DNA from: Diospyros lotus
Lineage: Eukaryota > Streptophyta > Magnoliopsida > Ericales > Ebenaceae
NCBI RefSeq assembly: GCF_014633365.1
Contig: NC_068345.1
Location: forward strand, 13,276,058 to 13,340,057
DNA: 64,000 nt
Reading direction: 5' to 3'
Shown here: positions 24,300-35,231 of the stretch, piece after piece
How positions within the stretch are numbered: the first letter of the stretch is position 1
Layout: each line of letters opens with the position of its first letter
The notes under the pieces: model-generated
Seen by the model: the letters and a program-made list of their open reading frames with translations, nothing else
What the model was told of the DNA's origin: nothing
Databases searched by the model: none
Position numbers and translations under genes: made by a program

Positions 24300-27155
24300 T
24301 ACGTGATTTCCCAGATGTTTTCCCTGATAAGCTACTAGGATTACCTCCTTGGAGAGGAGTGGAGTTTACTATCGAGTGATTTCCCAGATGTTTTCTAAGG
24401 CTCCATATCGAATGGCACCTAATGAGCTAAAGGAGTTGAAGGCCTAATTACAAGAATTAATAGATAAGGGTTTCATCTTACCCAATTCATCCCTGTGGGG
24501 CGCACCAGTATTGTTCATGAGAAAGAAAGATGGATCTTTAAGATTATGTATTGATTATCGCTAATTGAACCAGGTGATAATGAAGAACAAGTACCCATTA
24601 CCTCAAGTGAATGACTTGTTGGACCAATTACGAGGAGCTAAGGTATTCTCGAAGATAGATTTGAGATTGGGATATCACCAGGTGCAAGTCAGAGATGATG
24701 ATCTTCAAAAGACTGCTTTCAGGACTCGCTATGGACACTACGAGTTTGTGGTAATGCCATTTAGGTTGACGAATGCCCCTAGTTGTTTTCATGCATTTGA
24801 TGAATCAAGTTTTGCGTGAGTACTTAGATCGCTTCATTATTGTCTTCATCGACGATATTCTAGTTTACTCACCATGTGTAGAGGAGCATACAGAGCATCT
24901 TACTCTATTATTGCAGAGGTTTAAAGAGAAGCAATTATATGTCAAGTTCAGTAAGTGTAAGTTTTGGCTCACTTAGATTAGATTTTTAGGTCATGTGGTG
25001 TCTGGAGACGGTATTTTAATGGATCTAGACAAGACTAAGGCAGTTATGGATTGGTCAAGACCTACGATAGTGATAGAGATACGTAGTTTTATGGGTCTCA
25101 CAGGCTATTATAGGCAATTCATTGGAGGATTTGCTCGTCTATCTTTTCCGATGACTAAGCTAACAAGAAAATGAGAGAAGTTTGAAAGGAATGTTGCATG
25201 TGAACATGCTTTCCAAGAATTGAAGTAGAAGTTGATTGCCGCACAAGTTTTAGCCATACCAAGAAGTGGAGAGAAATATTCCATTTACAATGATGCCTCC
25301 CATTTAGGATTGGGATGAGTATTGATGTAAAAGGGTCAAGTTAATACCTATGCCTCAAGACAATTGAAGAAACACGAGGTGAATTACCTTACTCATGATT
25401 TGGAGTTGCCAGCGATAGTATTTGCATTGAAGATATGGCGACACTAATTATATGGTGAGAAAGTTGAGATTTATACAGATCATAAAGGTTTACGTTATCT
25501 TCTATCCCAGAAAGAATTGAACATGAGGCAAATACATTGGGTCGAGTTATTTAAAGACTTCGACTATGAGATTCTATTCCATCCAGAAAAGGCTAATGTG
25601 GTAGCTGATGCTTTAAGTCGGCAAGGAGCTTCTATGGCTGTAATGATGGTAAAATAATGGAAGTTATTGGAGCAATTAAGTGCTTTATCTATTTCAGCCC
25701 TAGAGGATAGATCAGTTGTGAGTTGTGCTTACATGAGAATACAACCCGAGTTATTTGACTAACTTAAGAACCAGCAATCAAAAGATGAGAAGTTGGCACA
25801 AATTTTAATGGATATCGAGAAACTTTCTCCTTTGAGATATACTCTACGGAGTGATGGTATACTCTTATTTCAAGGACGTATTTGTATACCCAATGATGGA
25901 AATCTTAAGCAAGAGATTTTGAATGAAGCACACAAGACCCGTTATACTATTCATCTAGGTGTTGCGAAGATGTACCACTACCTAAAGCGATAGTATTGGT
26001 GGAGTTGTATGAAGAAAGATGTAGCTAAATATGTTGCACAATGTTCAGTATGCCAACAATTTAAAGCGAAACATCAGAAACCCGCAAGTTTATTACTTCT
26101 TTTTCCTATTCTGGAATGGAAGTGGGATAATGCTGCTATGGATTTTGTGATGGGTTTACCCAGGACTATTAGAGGCTATGATGCTATATGGGTGATTGTC
26201 GACCATTTGACTAAATCAACCCATTTTCTGCCAATTAAGAAGACTTATCCCTTGAGCAGATTTTCCAAGATTTATATTGAGGAAATAGTGAAATTACATG
26301 GTGTTCCACCCAATATTGTATCAGATCGAGATCCTCGTTTTACTTCTCATTTTTTGGGAGCTTTGCATGATGCACTAGGATCTCAGTTGAAGTCTAGCAC
26401 GGCGTTTCATCCACAAACAGATGGTCAGTCAAAAAGGACTATCAGGACTCTCGAGGACATGTTGAGAACTTGTGTTTTAGATTTCCAAGGTAGTCGGGAT
26501 AAGCATCTACCTTTGGTAGAATTTGTCTACAATAATAGTTTTCATTCAAGTATTGGAATGTCATCGTACGAGACTTTATATGGGCGACCGTGTTGATCAT
26601 CGATATGTTGGGAAGAGATTGGAGATAGGGCTTTGTTAGGTCCTGAAATTGTTGAGCAGATGTCAAAAAAGATCCAAGTGATCAAAGCTAGAATGAAAAC
26701 AGCCCAAGATAAACAGAAGAGCTATGCAAATAAGCGACGATGAGACCTCAAGTTTGAGGTAGGTGAACATGTTTGGTTGAGAGTCATGCTTATTAAAGGA
26801 ATTTGAAGATTTGGCATAACAGGGAAGCTTAGTCCCCGTTACATTGGTCTGTTTGAGATTTTGAGATGGATAGGGACTTTGGCATATGAGTTAGCTTTGC
26901 CACCTCAGTTGTCCCATGTTCATAATGTGATTCATGTTTCGATGTTGAGGAAGTATGTGCCAGATCCTCAGCATGTGATTGATTTTCAGACTCTATAAGT
27001 TAGAGAAGATGTGTCTTATGAGATGCCTAACAGTATATTAGAGAGAAAAGAGAAGATTTTGAGGAATCAATCAATTCCTCTTGTAAAAGTGCAATGGCAG
27101 TGACACTCGTCAGAAGAGGCAACATGGGAATTAGAAGAAGAGATGAGGCGTCTTT
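24300..27155 (+). pseudogene. Chromovirus pol relic (RT, RNase H, integrase, chromodomain)
   Basis: The domains run in Ty3/gypsy order. Reverse transcriptase (about 24390-25200) has [25 protein letters not shown] and the catalytic FIDDIL (the YxDD box), with a frameshift near 24790. RNase H (about 25260-25640) has YNDAS, YTDHK and VVADALSR. Integrase has an HHCC region (H..H near 25930-25955, CSVCQQF near 26043), catalytic DFVMGLP, SDRDPRF and the glutamate in TIRTLEDML (D,D,E), and a GPF/Y-like RYIGLFEIL near 26838. A chromodomain-like tail (SILERKEKILRN, ATWELEEEM) ends near 27155, placing it in the chromovirus group, Tekay/Del-like by its long LTR. At least ten in-frame stops make it inactive. 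The 3' LTR is missing. Confidence 0.92.
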
Positions 27156-28548
27156 ACCCCTCAAGCCAATTATATTTACATGTAATTGATCATATTTTTC
27201 ATTGTGACTCTTTATCTTCAATCAATTATTATTGTAAGGCATTATGTTTTATTTGTCATTGATGATTGTCTTTATTATTTCCATTCTTGACAAAGTCCAT
27301 AGATCAAATAGGCTCATGGAATATGGTCGTGCATAGAGATGACGATCATGAAACATATTCCTTATAAGCCTTGATCTTAAATGTTCCTAGTCATAGAGTT
27401 ATTAGGATTAGACACTAATAACTCAGATAGACTAGCATATATGATGCACGCTCAATTAGGAGAATGTCTTGTTTCATGGACATTGGTGTGTGTAGACACT
27501 AGTGCATATATGTGGGTGCTTATTATAAGAATAAGTATACTAAACTGACCCGCTACAGAATTCCTAATGGTAATTGTTTATTGTCGAATTGGAATTTCTG
27601 TGTTGCAATAGTGCAGATTGGTCCTTAGACTTGAGACATCATGATAGTCTTATATTTGACTGGTTACGCTTTGGTTCTTTTTTTGGATTCCAATGGAGTC
27701 ATTAACAAATTATCACTGAGCGTAACCTTATCACATATGAAGGCTTGTGGATGTCGAAATAGAATTCATCACTTATCAATAAGATAAGAAGATGTCTTGT
27801 GTATTCTGATGATTTCATGACTAAGGAAATCCTTGGCCAAGGTGAGGTGAAAATCAAAAGGTGTTTTGATTTCACCTATCAAGTCATAAATCTGGAATGG
27901 ATACATAGTTATTGAATGACTAGGGTTTCGTCATAAAACCATACCCTAAATTCAATCGAGACATAGATTGAAAAGGTCCATGTTTTTTCATCGTTGGCTA
28001 GCCATTTATGGCATGTTGCTAGACGTTAACCATGATATGTAGGGTTTTAGAATTAATATGATTAATTCTAAAACTATTAATTAAAGAGTTTAATTAAGAA
28101 GCCCATCAGATGAGTTAATTATGAAACCCATAAGTTTAATTAAAGAGTTTAATTATACTATTCAATTGGACCTTCATATAGCCCAATAGAATTGGCCCTA
28201 CATCTAGCCCAATGGTGGACCTAAGGGGTCACACACTTAGGTCGAGCCCGTTCCACAATTTAAAAGAGAGATTCGGCCCAATATGATTAAAGGCTGGGCC
28301 TAAATTGTTTAGGGGATTTCCAAGGCACAACTAGGGGTTTTTTTTAACTCTATAAATATGCCACTTATGAAATTGGAAAAGAAGGAAAAATTCGGATCTC
28401 TCATTGGAGGCGCCTAGGGTTTGCTAGCACTACTCAAGGCGTCGTGGAAATGGTCGATCATGTGGACCGACTTGGAGGAGTTTGCGCTTGCAACTCTACG
28501 GATCAAAGAAGGTAGAATCGAAGCTACACGGTTGGCCGGTTACTAACA
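27156..28548 (+). repeat. Copia-like LTR family 2, 5' end lost
   Basis: From CAAGCCAATTATATTTACATG onward it matches the solo LTRs at 37996 and 57799 read in reverse. It ends GGCCGGTTACTAACA and has a TATA box (CTATAAATATG, 28350-28360). The first 20 or so bases (TGTTAGAGTTATGCCCC) are absent: the sequence is fused directly to the chromodomain codons RRLYP of the upstream chromovirus at a CCCC stretch. No duplication can therefore be recognised. Confidence 0.82.
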
Positions 28549-29640
28549 AAATGGCCTAGAAAATCATGCCTAGGCACAATCGGTTAACAATTTCAAAGAC
28601 ATCTGTCGACTACCAGAAGCCATCCTTTACAATCTGTCAATTGATTCCTTCTTTTCTCAGCAATCTGTTGACCAACAGAAGCTGATTTCCTCCAACATCT
28701 GTAGTAGCCCACTTCCCAACACCTCTAGCTTAGACCCCTCGATACTCAACATCTTTACCTTTGATTATTCCGCATCCCACTCCTTTATAATTCCCTTTTT
28801 CTTGGCTTTTCTATATTTCTTTCCACTTTAAACTTTAAACTTCCAACATCAAGTTTAGCTACTTAAATCCTCAAACCCCACATGCTATCCTCCTCCTAGC
28901 CCACAAATAACTAGCAAGCCACAATTAAGCCAATATAGAAGCAATTGACTTATTCTCTTTCATTATTCTTTTTTCCAAATATTAGGTCATTACAATGAAG
29001 CAGCAAGAGGAGAGGCTAATGGACAAGTGCTAGTGCTCAAGCTAGTCTTTCCATCACTTAAGTGTTTTTAAGCTTTCATCTTTTAAATTCAAAGGCAAAG
29101 TGTAATCTTTGTTATATTTGTTTTAGCCTTTGAATCTTCATCTTTGAGTTTCATTGTAACTAAGACAGTTATTTCTTAAATTCTCTATTGATTGTAAGTT
29201 ACTATTGTATTGCCTATCTTATAATCTAAAGGACCTACCGTGTTATTGGTAGGAGAACTTGTATTTCCTACCATTGAACTAGAGGGCCTACTAGTTTTGG
29301 TAAGAGGTTATAGTGACTACAAATCTCCAATAGGTTAGTTGAAGGAGCAGATGTAGGCTAGTAGGGCCTACCAATTTTGGTAGAAGGCTATAGTGAATAC
29401 AAATCTCCAACAGTTTAGTTGGAGTAGTGGATGTAGGCTAGTGCTGAACCACTATACATCTTGAGCGTCCTTTACTTTTTTGGTTGCTTTATCTTGCATC
29501 CTTTATCGTCTCAAATTCTTGACTATTTTATTGCATTATACCCTCATTTATACTTTAAAGTTTCAAGAGTTTTAAATTTTTAAGGACACCCAATTCACCC
29601 CCCTTCTTGGGTGTGTGGTGATTCAAGTGTGCTTCAACAC
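28549..29640 (+). repeat. Probable copia LTR/leader
   Basis: Gene-free sequence ending in CACCCCCCTTCTTGGGTGTG and TTCAACACAACAATTGGTATAAAAG, followed by a copia gag start. This fits an LTR end plus a mutated primer site (TGGTATAAAAGT compared with TGGTATCAGAGC, near 29649). The left boundary is unknown. Two imperfect direct copies of an about 87-bp unit with GGCCTAC(C/T)A(A/G)TTTTGGTA lie at 29284-29445. Confidence 0.55.
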
Positions 29641-29708
29641 AACAATTGGTATAAAAGTCAAATTCATTGCATTTTCAGTTTAACCACCTAAGGAGATTTT
29701 CTTTAAAA

Positions 29709-30034
29709 ATGGCACACATCTTTGGTTCTTCTCAAATTAAGGGACAAAGCACCTCCTAACCCCCATTTTTTTATGGTACTAACTATTGTTATTGAAAGAA
29801 AATTATTTCTTGTTTTCTTATGTAGGATTTTAACATATTACAAACCATCATGGAAGGTGTAGCCCTATCGGATATGGAAAATATCAAGGAATGGACAGAT
29901 AATCAAAGAAAGGTTGTTGAGGTGAATGCCAAAGCAATGAACACGTTGTTTTGTGCACTAAGCCCTGAAGAGTTCAATAGATGGGGGAGAGATAGGGAGC
30001 TGAGAAGTTTTTTACAGCATGAGAGAGAGAAATA
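29709..30034 (+). pseudogene. Ty1/copia gag fragment (SIRE/Maximus-like)
   Basis: From MAHIFGSSQIKGQSTS it goes through a stop to FYGTNY, then (next frame) DFNILQTIMEG and EWTDNQRKVVEVNAKAMNTL, the UBN2-type gag start of plant copia elements of the SIRE/Maximus group. A stop and frame changes lie between these parts. After the FCALSPEEFNR words the similarity fades into GAGA-rich sequence. The polyprotein downstream is missing, so it is a 5' fragment. Confidence 0.78.
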
Positions 30035-30710
30035 GAGAAGTAGAGAAAGAGAGAAGGGTGCGTTTGCCACAATTCCTTGAAAAAGATTATAAAGATAATC
30101 AGCTAGCGGTTAGAAAAATTAATTCTTTAATTCATTCAAAACCATGGGATCGTTAGTCATGGAAGAAAGGATAAGAATTGAAGAGCGAGAAATCGATGGC
30201 CCCACGATGCCATGACTTACCCTAACCCTCGAGCCCACCCACACTTTCTCTACGCTTTCTCTTTCTAGAAACCATATTTGTATAATCAACAATGGAGCCT
30301 GCTCTACTCTCTAGTGCTTCAATTCAACTCTTATTTGTCCCCCACTGCAATAGCACCATTTTGATGCTGGCAAGGACATTGCCAGAGCCTGGAGGTCTAT
30401 CTTTCTCTTTTTCTTCCCCCTCCCCTCCCCACCCCCTTTCACTATCTCCCTTGAGTTTGAATCATATGACTATGTTGACTTGGTTTTTGGAATTGTACAT
30501 TCAATTGTGGATGATCATGTATAAATCAAAATGTAATTGGATCCATAGATGTTGTTTTCATTATTTTTATGTAGGTAACAATATCAGAATTTATCATAAT
30601 TTTACCAAAAGTGCAATTAAAATAGCATAATCAGGTGCTATAGTTCCTTGCACTTTTTATAGTTATTTTTATTTTAGCAAAATAATAATAAAGGCTCTAA
30701 ATTAGTTATT
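30035..30710. other. Gene-free; probable 5' flank of the hAT relic
   Basis: No domain is found in the short open frames. The last 70 bases (TTTTATTTTAG then CAAAATAATAAT) sit directly upstream of the hAT-like coding start once the Tat-like insertion is taken out, so they may be its 5' untranslated region with an intron end. This is an inference from position. Confidence 0.35.
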
Positions 30711-30715
30711 GTTTG

Positions 30716-31662
30716 TGTTGTTGTCAAAATACAACAATCTATTTTTAATTGCTGACAAACGCAAGAGTCTCGGGAGTTGTGCCTTCACTGATGAGAATCT
30801 TGACGAGCAATTGGATCTGGTAGAGGTCTAGATCTGGTAATCCAACAGAGCTGATGGTCTAACAAGGCTGATGATCTGGTGGGCTGATGATCGGGTGGCC
30901 CAAGATGACCAAGTGACCTGAGGGTGACAAGTGGCCTTGGTGACCGAGTGACCTGAGGGCGACGAGTGGCCTTGGTGACCAAGTGACCTTAGGGTGACGA
31001 GTGGCCTACAAAACGAGAGCACCATTAGGACGCGGGTGGGGGGTCCCCGCACAAACCCTCCGATGCTTAAGTCAGATCTCGAGAAAATACGAAATGATGC
31101 TTTAATCACTCAAAATTGCGTACCTCATGAAGAAGATGAGACCTTGTATTTATAGTGGAGGGTGATGGAGGCTTCACGATATTCTTGGCGAGAATCTCAC
31201 AACCCATTCCGAGAATTTCGGAGCCCATTCGGCTGACGGGGGGGTCCACTCGGTTGAAACGAGTGAATCGCCAACAAATGGCAAAGTCGGAGGGTCACTC
31301 GGCATGACCGAGTGACCCCCACTCGGTCGTGCCCCCGAGTGGGATTTCTCAGCCTAATCGAGTGGATCCCACTCGGCTAGGCCGAGCTAGGTCGAGAGGC
31401 CACTCGGCATAACCGAGTGGACCCCCACTCAGTTGCGCCAAGTAGGGGTGTGGCCACTCGACTAACCGAGTAGCCCTCCACTCGGCCAACCGAGTGGCAC
31501 CCCACTCGGTTATGCCGAGTGGGGGTGTCCACTCGGCCTAACTGAGTGGGCACCTACTCGGTTTCGCCAAGTGGGTCTTCTTCGCCCCCTTGCATTTGCT
31601 TTCTCCTATTAAATTGGGGCCCATGCTTGCCGGATATCCGTCTCACCGTCCCGGGTACATCA
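30716..31662 (-). repeat. 3' LTR of Tat-like element
   Basis: It has a minus-strand TATA box (CTATAAATACAAG, rc of 31143-31155), three 35-bp repeats (30906-31008) and a dense group of CACTCGG/CCGAGTG inverted motifs in U3 (31210-31565). It pairs with 40418-41400, from which it differs in repeat number and many single bases. Confidence 0.93.
30906..31008 (-). repeat. 35-bp repeat, 3 copies
   Basis: Unit ACC(A/G)AGTGACCTGAGGG followed by TGACGAGTGGCCTTGGTG. The other LTR has six copies (40592-40801). Confidence 0.9.
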
Positions 31663-31680
31663 ATTGCTCCCTGCTTTTTT
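31663..31680 (-). promoter_or_regulatory. Polypurine tract
   Basis: The minus strand reads AAAAAAGCAGGGAGCAAT immediately before the 3' LTR, the usual place for the plus-strand primer. Confidence 0.75.
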
Positions 31681-31833
31681 AGCTGAGAGGACGAGTAAAA
31701 GAGCATAAGATCTCGAAAAATTTTGGTCTGGTTTTTGCCATATTTCACTTATCTTCGGAAGATCATTTATGCGTGCTTGCTCTTTATTTTCTGTGTTTGT
31801 CTGTCTGCTTCGGCTTTTTTTCTTTTTGAGCCC

Positions 31834-31843
31834 CTATAAATAA
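31834..31843 (+). promoter_or_regulatory. TATA box of antisense gene
   Basis: CTATAAATAA on the plus strand, in the internal region and outside the LTR, about 420 bases before the start codon at 32253. It points away from the LTR promoter of the element. Confidence 0.65.
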
Positions 31844-31967
31844 GGCTTCAAGTCTTCATTTAATTTTCATGAGAATCATCCGTGGTGTCTTCAGAACTCG
31901 AATTCTCTCAAGTCTCAGTGTGTTTTCAGGCCATGTCTCATTTTCATCACTTGGTGCGAGCTTACTG

Positions 31968-32074
31968 GGCCACTCGGTCATGAAAGAGTGGCCATGATGT
32001 GCGGCCGCGGGGCCACTCGGTTATAACCGAGTGGCCATGTTTTCGGCCGAGGCCACTCGGTCATGACCGAGTGG
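31968..32074 (+). repeat. Three large palindromes in antisense leader
   Basis: Three copies of a GGCCACTCGG...CCGAGTGGCC palindrome. 32011-32036 is a perfect 26-bp palindrome with centre TTATAA. 32053-32074 is a perfect 22-bp one with centre TCATGA. 31968-31993 is a damaged one. They lie between the TATA box and the start codon. Confidence 0.9.
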
Positions 32075-32252
32075 TCCTGGTCTCTCGGTGCCTTTATATG
32101 CCTTCGGCCGCTTGTTGCCTCTTTGTTTACTTATTCTTTCTCTTGTCTCATACTGATACTCTCTACTTTACGTGCAGGTATTCACTTACCATGATTCTCT
32201 GTCTTCCCTACCTCTTTAACGTAACAAGGTAACGCTTTTAAGTCTTTTCAAT

Positions 32253-34656
32253 ATGTTAAGGAGAAGACCGGGATCACCCCCTGGCCCTGCGCACATCCCT
32301 GCCACTTCAAGCTCTCGACTCCAGTACGAGGCTTTCGAGAAGGTTTACAATGCCACCCCTTTAGGATTTATGGTGAGGTATCCTTGTCTTGATGAGCCGA
32401 ACCCCTCCCAAGTAGATGAAGGCTCCATTGGCGTTCACTTTGCTTTGTTTGAGGTGGGACTCCACTTTCCTCTTCCGCCCTTTGCCATGGCGTGGTTGCG
32501 TCATTATAAGATTGTTCCCGCTCAACTTCACCCTAATGGTTGGGCCCAGATGGTGGGTTTTTCCGTGCTTTATCATCAATGGCATGTAGTCCCTTCCTTG
32601 ATACTCTTCAGTTGCTTCTACCGATTACGAAAAGCTAGCAAAGACTGCAACCTTTATACACTCCAGAAGGTATCGGGTTTCGAGCTGTTCAGTGCTCTTC
32701 CTAACAAGATCAACCGGTTTGAAGAGCAATGGGTGGTGATAGAGCCTCCGCCTGGTTGGGATGCTCCCCTACACTGGAATCATCAGGATGCCAGCCAAGG
32801 GTTTCCTCCCTGCAAGGAAGTTTGGGGCGTATATCATCGTCTGGTAGGGATGTTGACGGTGTAGGGTCTTGTTGACTTGATAAGCCTCCTAACTTTGGAA
32901 AATTTCAGAATCGCGGGTTGGGGGGTTGTGACGCCAACTGCTCCTCCTCAATCTTCTACGCTATCCAATCAGGAAATGGAATGAGTCGGGGAGGAGGAGA
33001 TGGAAATGCCTGAATCGTCTTCACATCCTCCTTTCGATCCTCAGGAAGAAAACACTCCTGGGGGTAGAATAGCTTTTGTCATTGCCTTCTTTATTCCATT
33101 ATTGCATTATTTTTCCACATTAAATGCTTTATATTGATTTTTGCAGAAATGGCTAGATTGAGTAGGCTGACAGAATTGCGTAGACGCCACCGTGAAGAGG
33201 AGGCGCGTGTTGCTACAACAACCTGGGTTTCTGCCCATGGTGCCGAGGGATTTACGAGCTCTCGCCCTCCTCGATTATGCAAACCTGCTGGTGTTTCTTC
33301 CACTGGGGTGGAAAGGCGACGTCGTCCGAGAAGTGACCATTCAGGTGTTGAAGTCCCCTCTCATACGAAAAGCCCATCATCGATTCCTCTCTCTCATGAA
33401 GAGGCCATTGACATTCCATCTCCTGCTCCCAATTCTCCAGGGGGGCAAAGTTCGCCTTCTCGATTTGTTGGTGATATGGCCCGGGTGGAAGAAGAATGTC
33501 GCCGGCCTGTAATTCCTAACAGGAAGGATCCTCGTCGTCTTGAAGGCGAGAAATCAATGAAACCACCTCCTATACTTCCCATTCCGGGTGAGGTGAGACA
33601 TACTATGATTCTCGGGGATGGTACGAAGCTTAGTGGTCGGGACTTTGAAGTTTCCCCAGGGTATTAGAGACAAACTCCGTTACTGAACTCGGGATTAGCT
33701 CCCGTCTCATTTATTCTACCATTCTCCCTTAAGATGAACGGCGATTTATTGGCAATAATCACGCCCAGGCTAGGGATGAAGCGAAGCAGCTCCTGGTGCA
33801 AGGGATCCAAGGGATCGTTGCCTCCAATGCTAGGGACAGGGCATATCGTGAACAAGTAGAGGTCCAAATGTCAGGCTGGAGGAACCGCTAGTCTTCTTGG
33901 AGCGAAGAGCGCCAAGAGTTAAAGGGTCGTGCTCGTCGGGTGGAAGTTGGGAAGAAAAATGCAAAGGCAGAGATTGGGCGTATGTGTGATTGGCTGTCCG
34001 AGGTTGCTGTTGGTAACTTGGGCCTTCAAGGGGAAATTCAAGATTTACGCTCTAAGCAAGAAGCTGAAGAGCACAAGAACGTTGGGTTGATAACGCAGCA
34101 TGAAGCACTTTTGCAAGAACACTCTCTACGCCTAACGGAACTGAAGATAAGTCATAGGGACGCTCGCGATATTCGGGCTAAAGCGGTGAAGGAATATCGT
34201 CTCTCAACTGATTGCCAAGATAAGAAGGGGAAATACGCTTCAGGCTTTCTAAAGTATGGATTTTATCTGGCGCACGCCCATCTAGAATCTCAGCATCCAA
34301 GAGAGACTTTTCCTGAACTTCTGCTAATTCCCGAAGTTGAGGATTCTACTCAAGTGGATTGGCATCAGTATGGGCCGAATGAGCCTACGAGTCCTTCTTC
34401 TTACTTAGATTCTTATTTGGTGGATGACTTGGAAAATCTGACGGGCCCATGGAATCCATTTCCTTTCAATCGTGGGGGAAAGGGCATTGCGAACGACCCT
34501 GGGGCCATGGATGAGGATCCTGGCATAGCTATCGAAGATGTCCCTCACACGGACGAGGCTGAGGAAGGGGAACTCCCCACAGTGTCTCCTGAGATTCCTG
34601 TTGCGTCATTCGGGTCTACTAAGCGTTCTTCTAGCAAGTCTCGCTCTCATGAGTAG
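32253..34656 (+). pseudogene. Antisense extra ORF of Tat-like element (Transposase_28/plant gypsy-type)
   Basis: It starts at an ATG. The first exon-like part (203 codons) has the words FPLPPFAMAWLRHYKIVPAQ and LHPNGWAQMVGF, characteristic of the 'putative gypsy type transposon' family (Pfam Transposase_28). It then continues past a stop at 32862 and a TGA near 32981 to a plausible intron (donor GGTAGAAT near 33060, acceptor TTTTTGCAG ending 33147). A 170-codon part rich in R, S and P follows, then a frameshift near 33660, two further stops and a 238-codon part that looks helical and coiled-coil-like (33940-34250) with an acidic tail and a serine/lysine-rich end. The function of such proteins is unknown. 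It lies opposite to gag-pol and fills the place of the missing pol domains. Confidence 0.75.
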
Positions 34657-35231
34657 ACCTTCATCGTTGTTTACTTTTAGCAATTTATCTACTTCCTCTT
34701 CCAATGCCTACAATCTATCAGGGGCAATGTTTCGTTTTTTTTGTTGTATCGGCTTGAACTAGGGATCCACATTTAAGTGGTGACATATCACTTCTAGACT
34801 GATTCCTGGCATGTCTTTTGGTTTCCAAGCTAACACGTCTGAATTTTCTAGCAGGCATCTCACAATTTCTTCTTTCATATGTTCAGGAAGTTGTGGACTG
34901 ACATATGCTACTTTCTCAGAATCTGCTTCGCTCAAATGCACTGTCTCTAATTCTTCAATGGGTTGGGGTTTGCGTGCGGCTCCTTCTTCCAAGGATTTAT
35001 GTATGACCTTCTCTACAATGGATAAGGTTTCTTCAACTCTTTTTCCTTTTATGGATGATACATAACAAGTTTGTGCCTTCTTCTGATCTCCTTGAACCTG
35101 TCCAACTCCGGCGGGCGTGGGGAATTTCATCAATAAGTAGCAAAAGGACACCACGGCCCTTAGATCATTGAGTAATGGGCAACCCAAAATCATGTTATAT
35201 GCAACCGAGGAGGTTTTAACCACCATAAAAT

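Noticed and set aside
30292..30630. 112-codon open frame
   Set aside because: No recognisable domain, low-complexity Ser/Pro stretch, and no conserved partner in the window.
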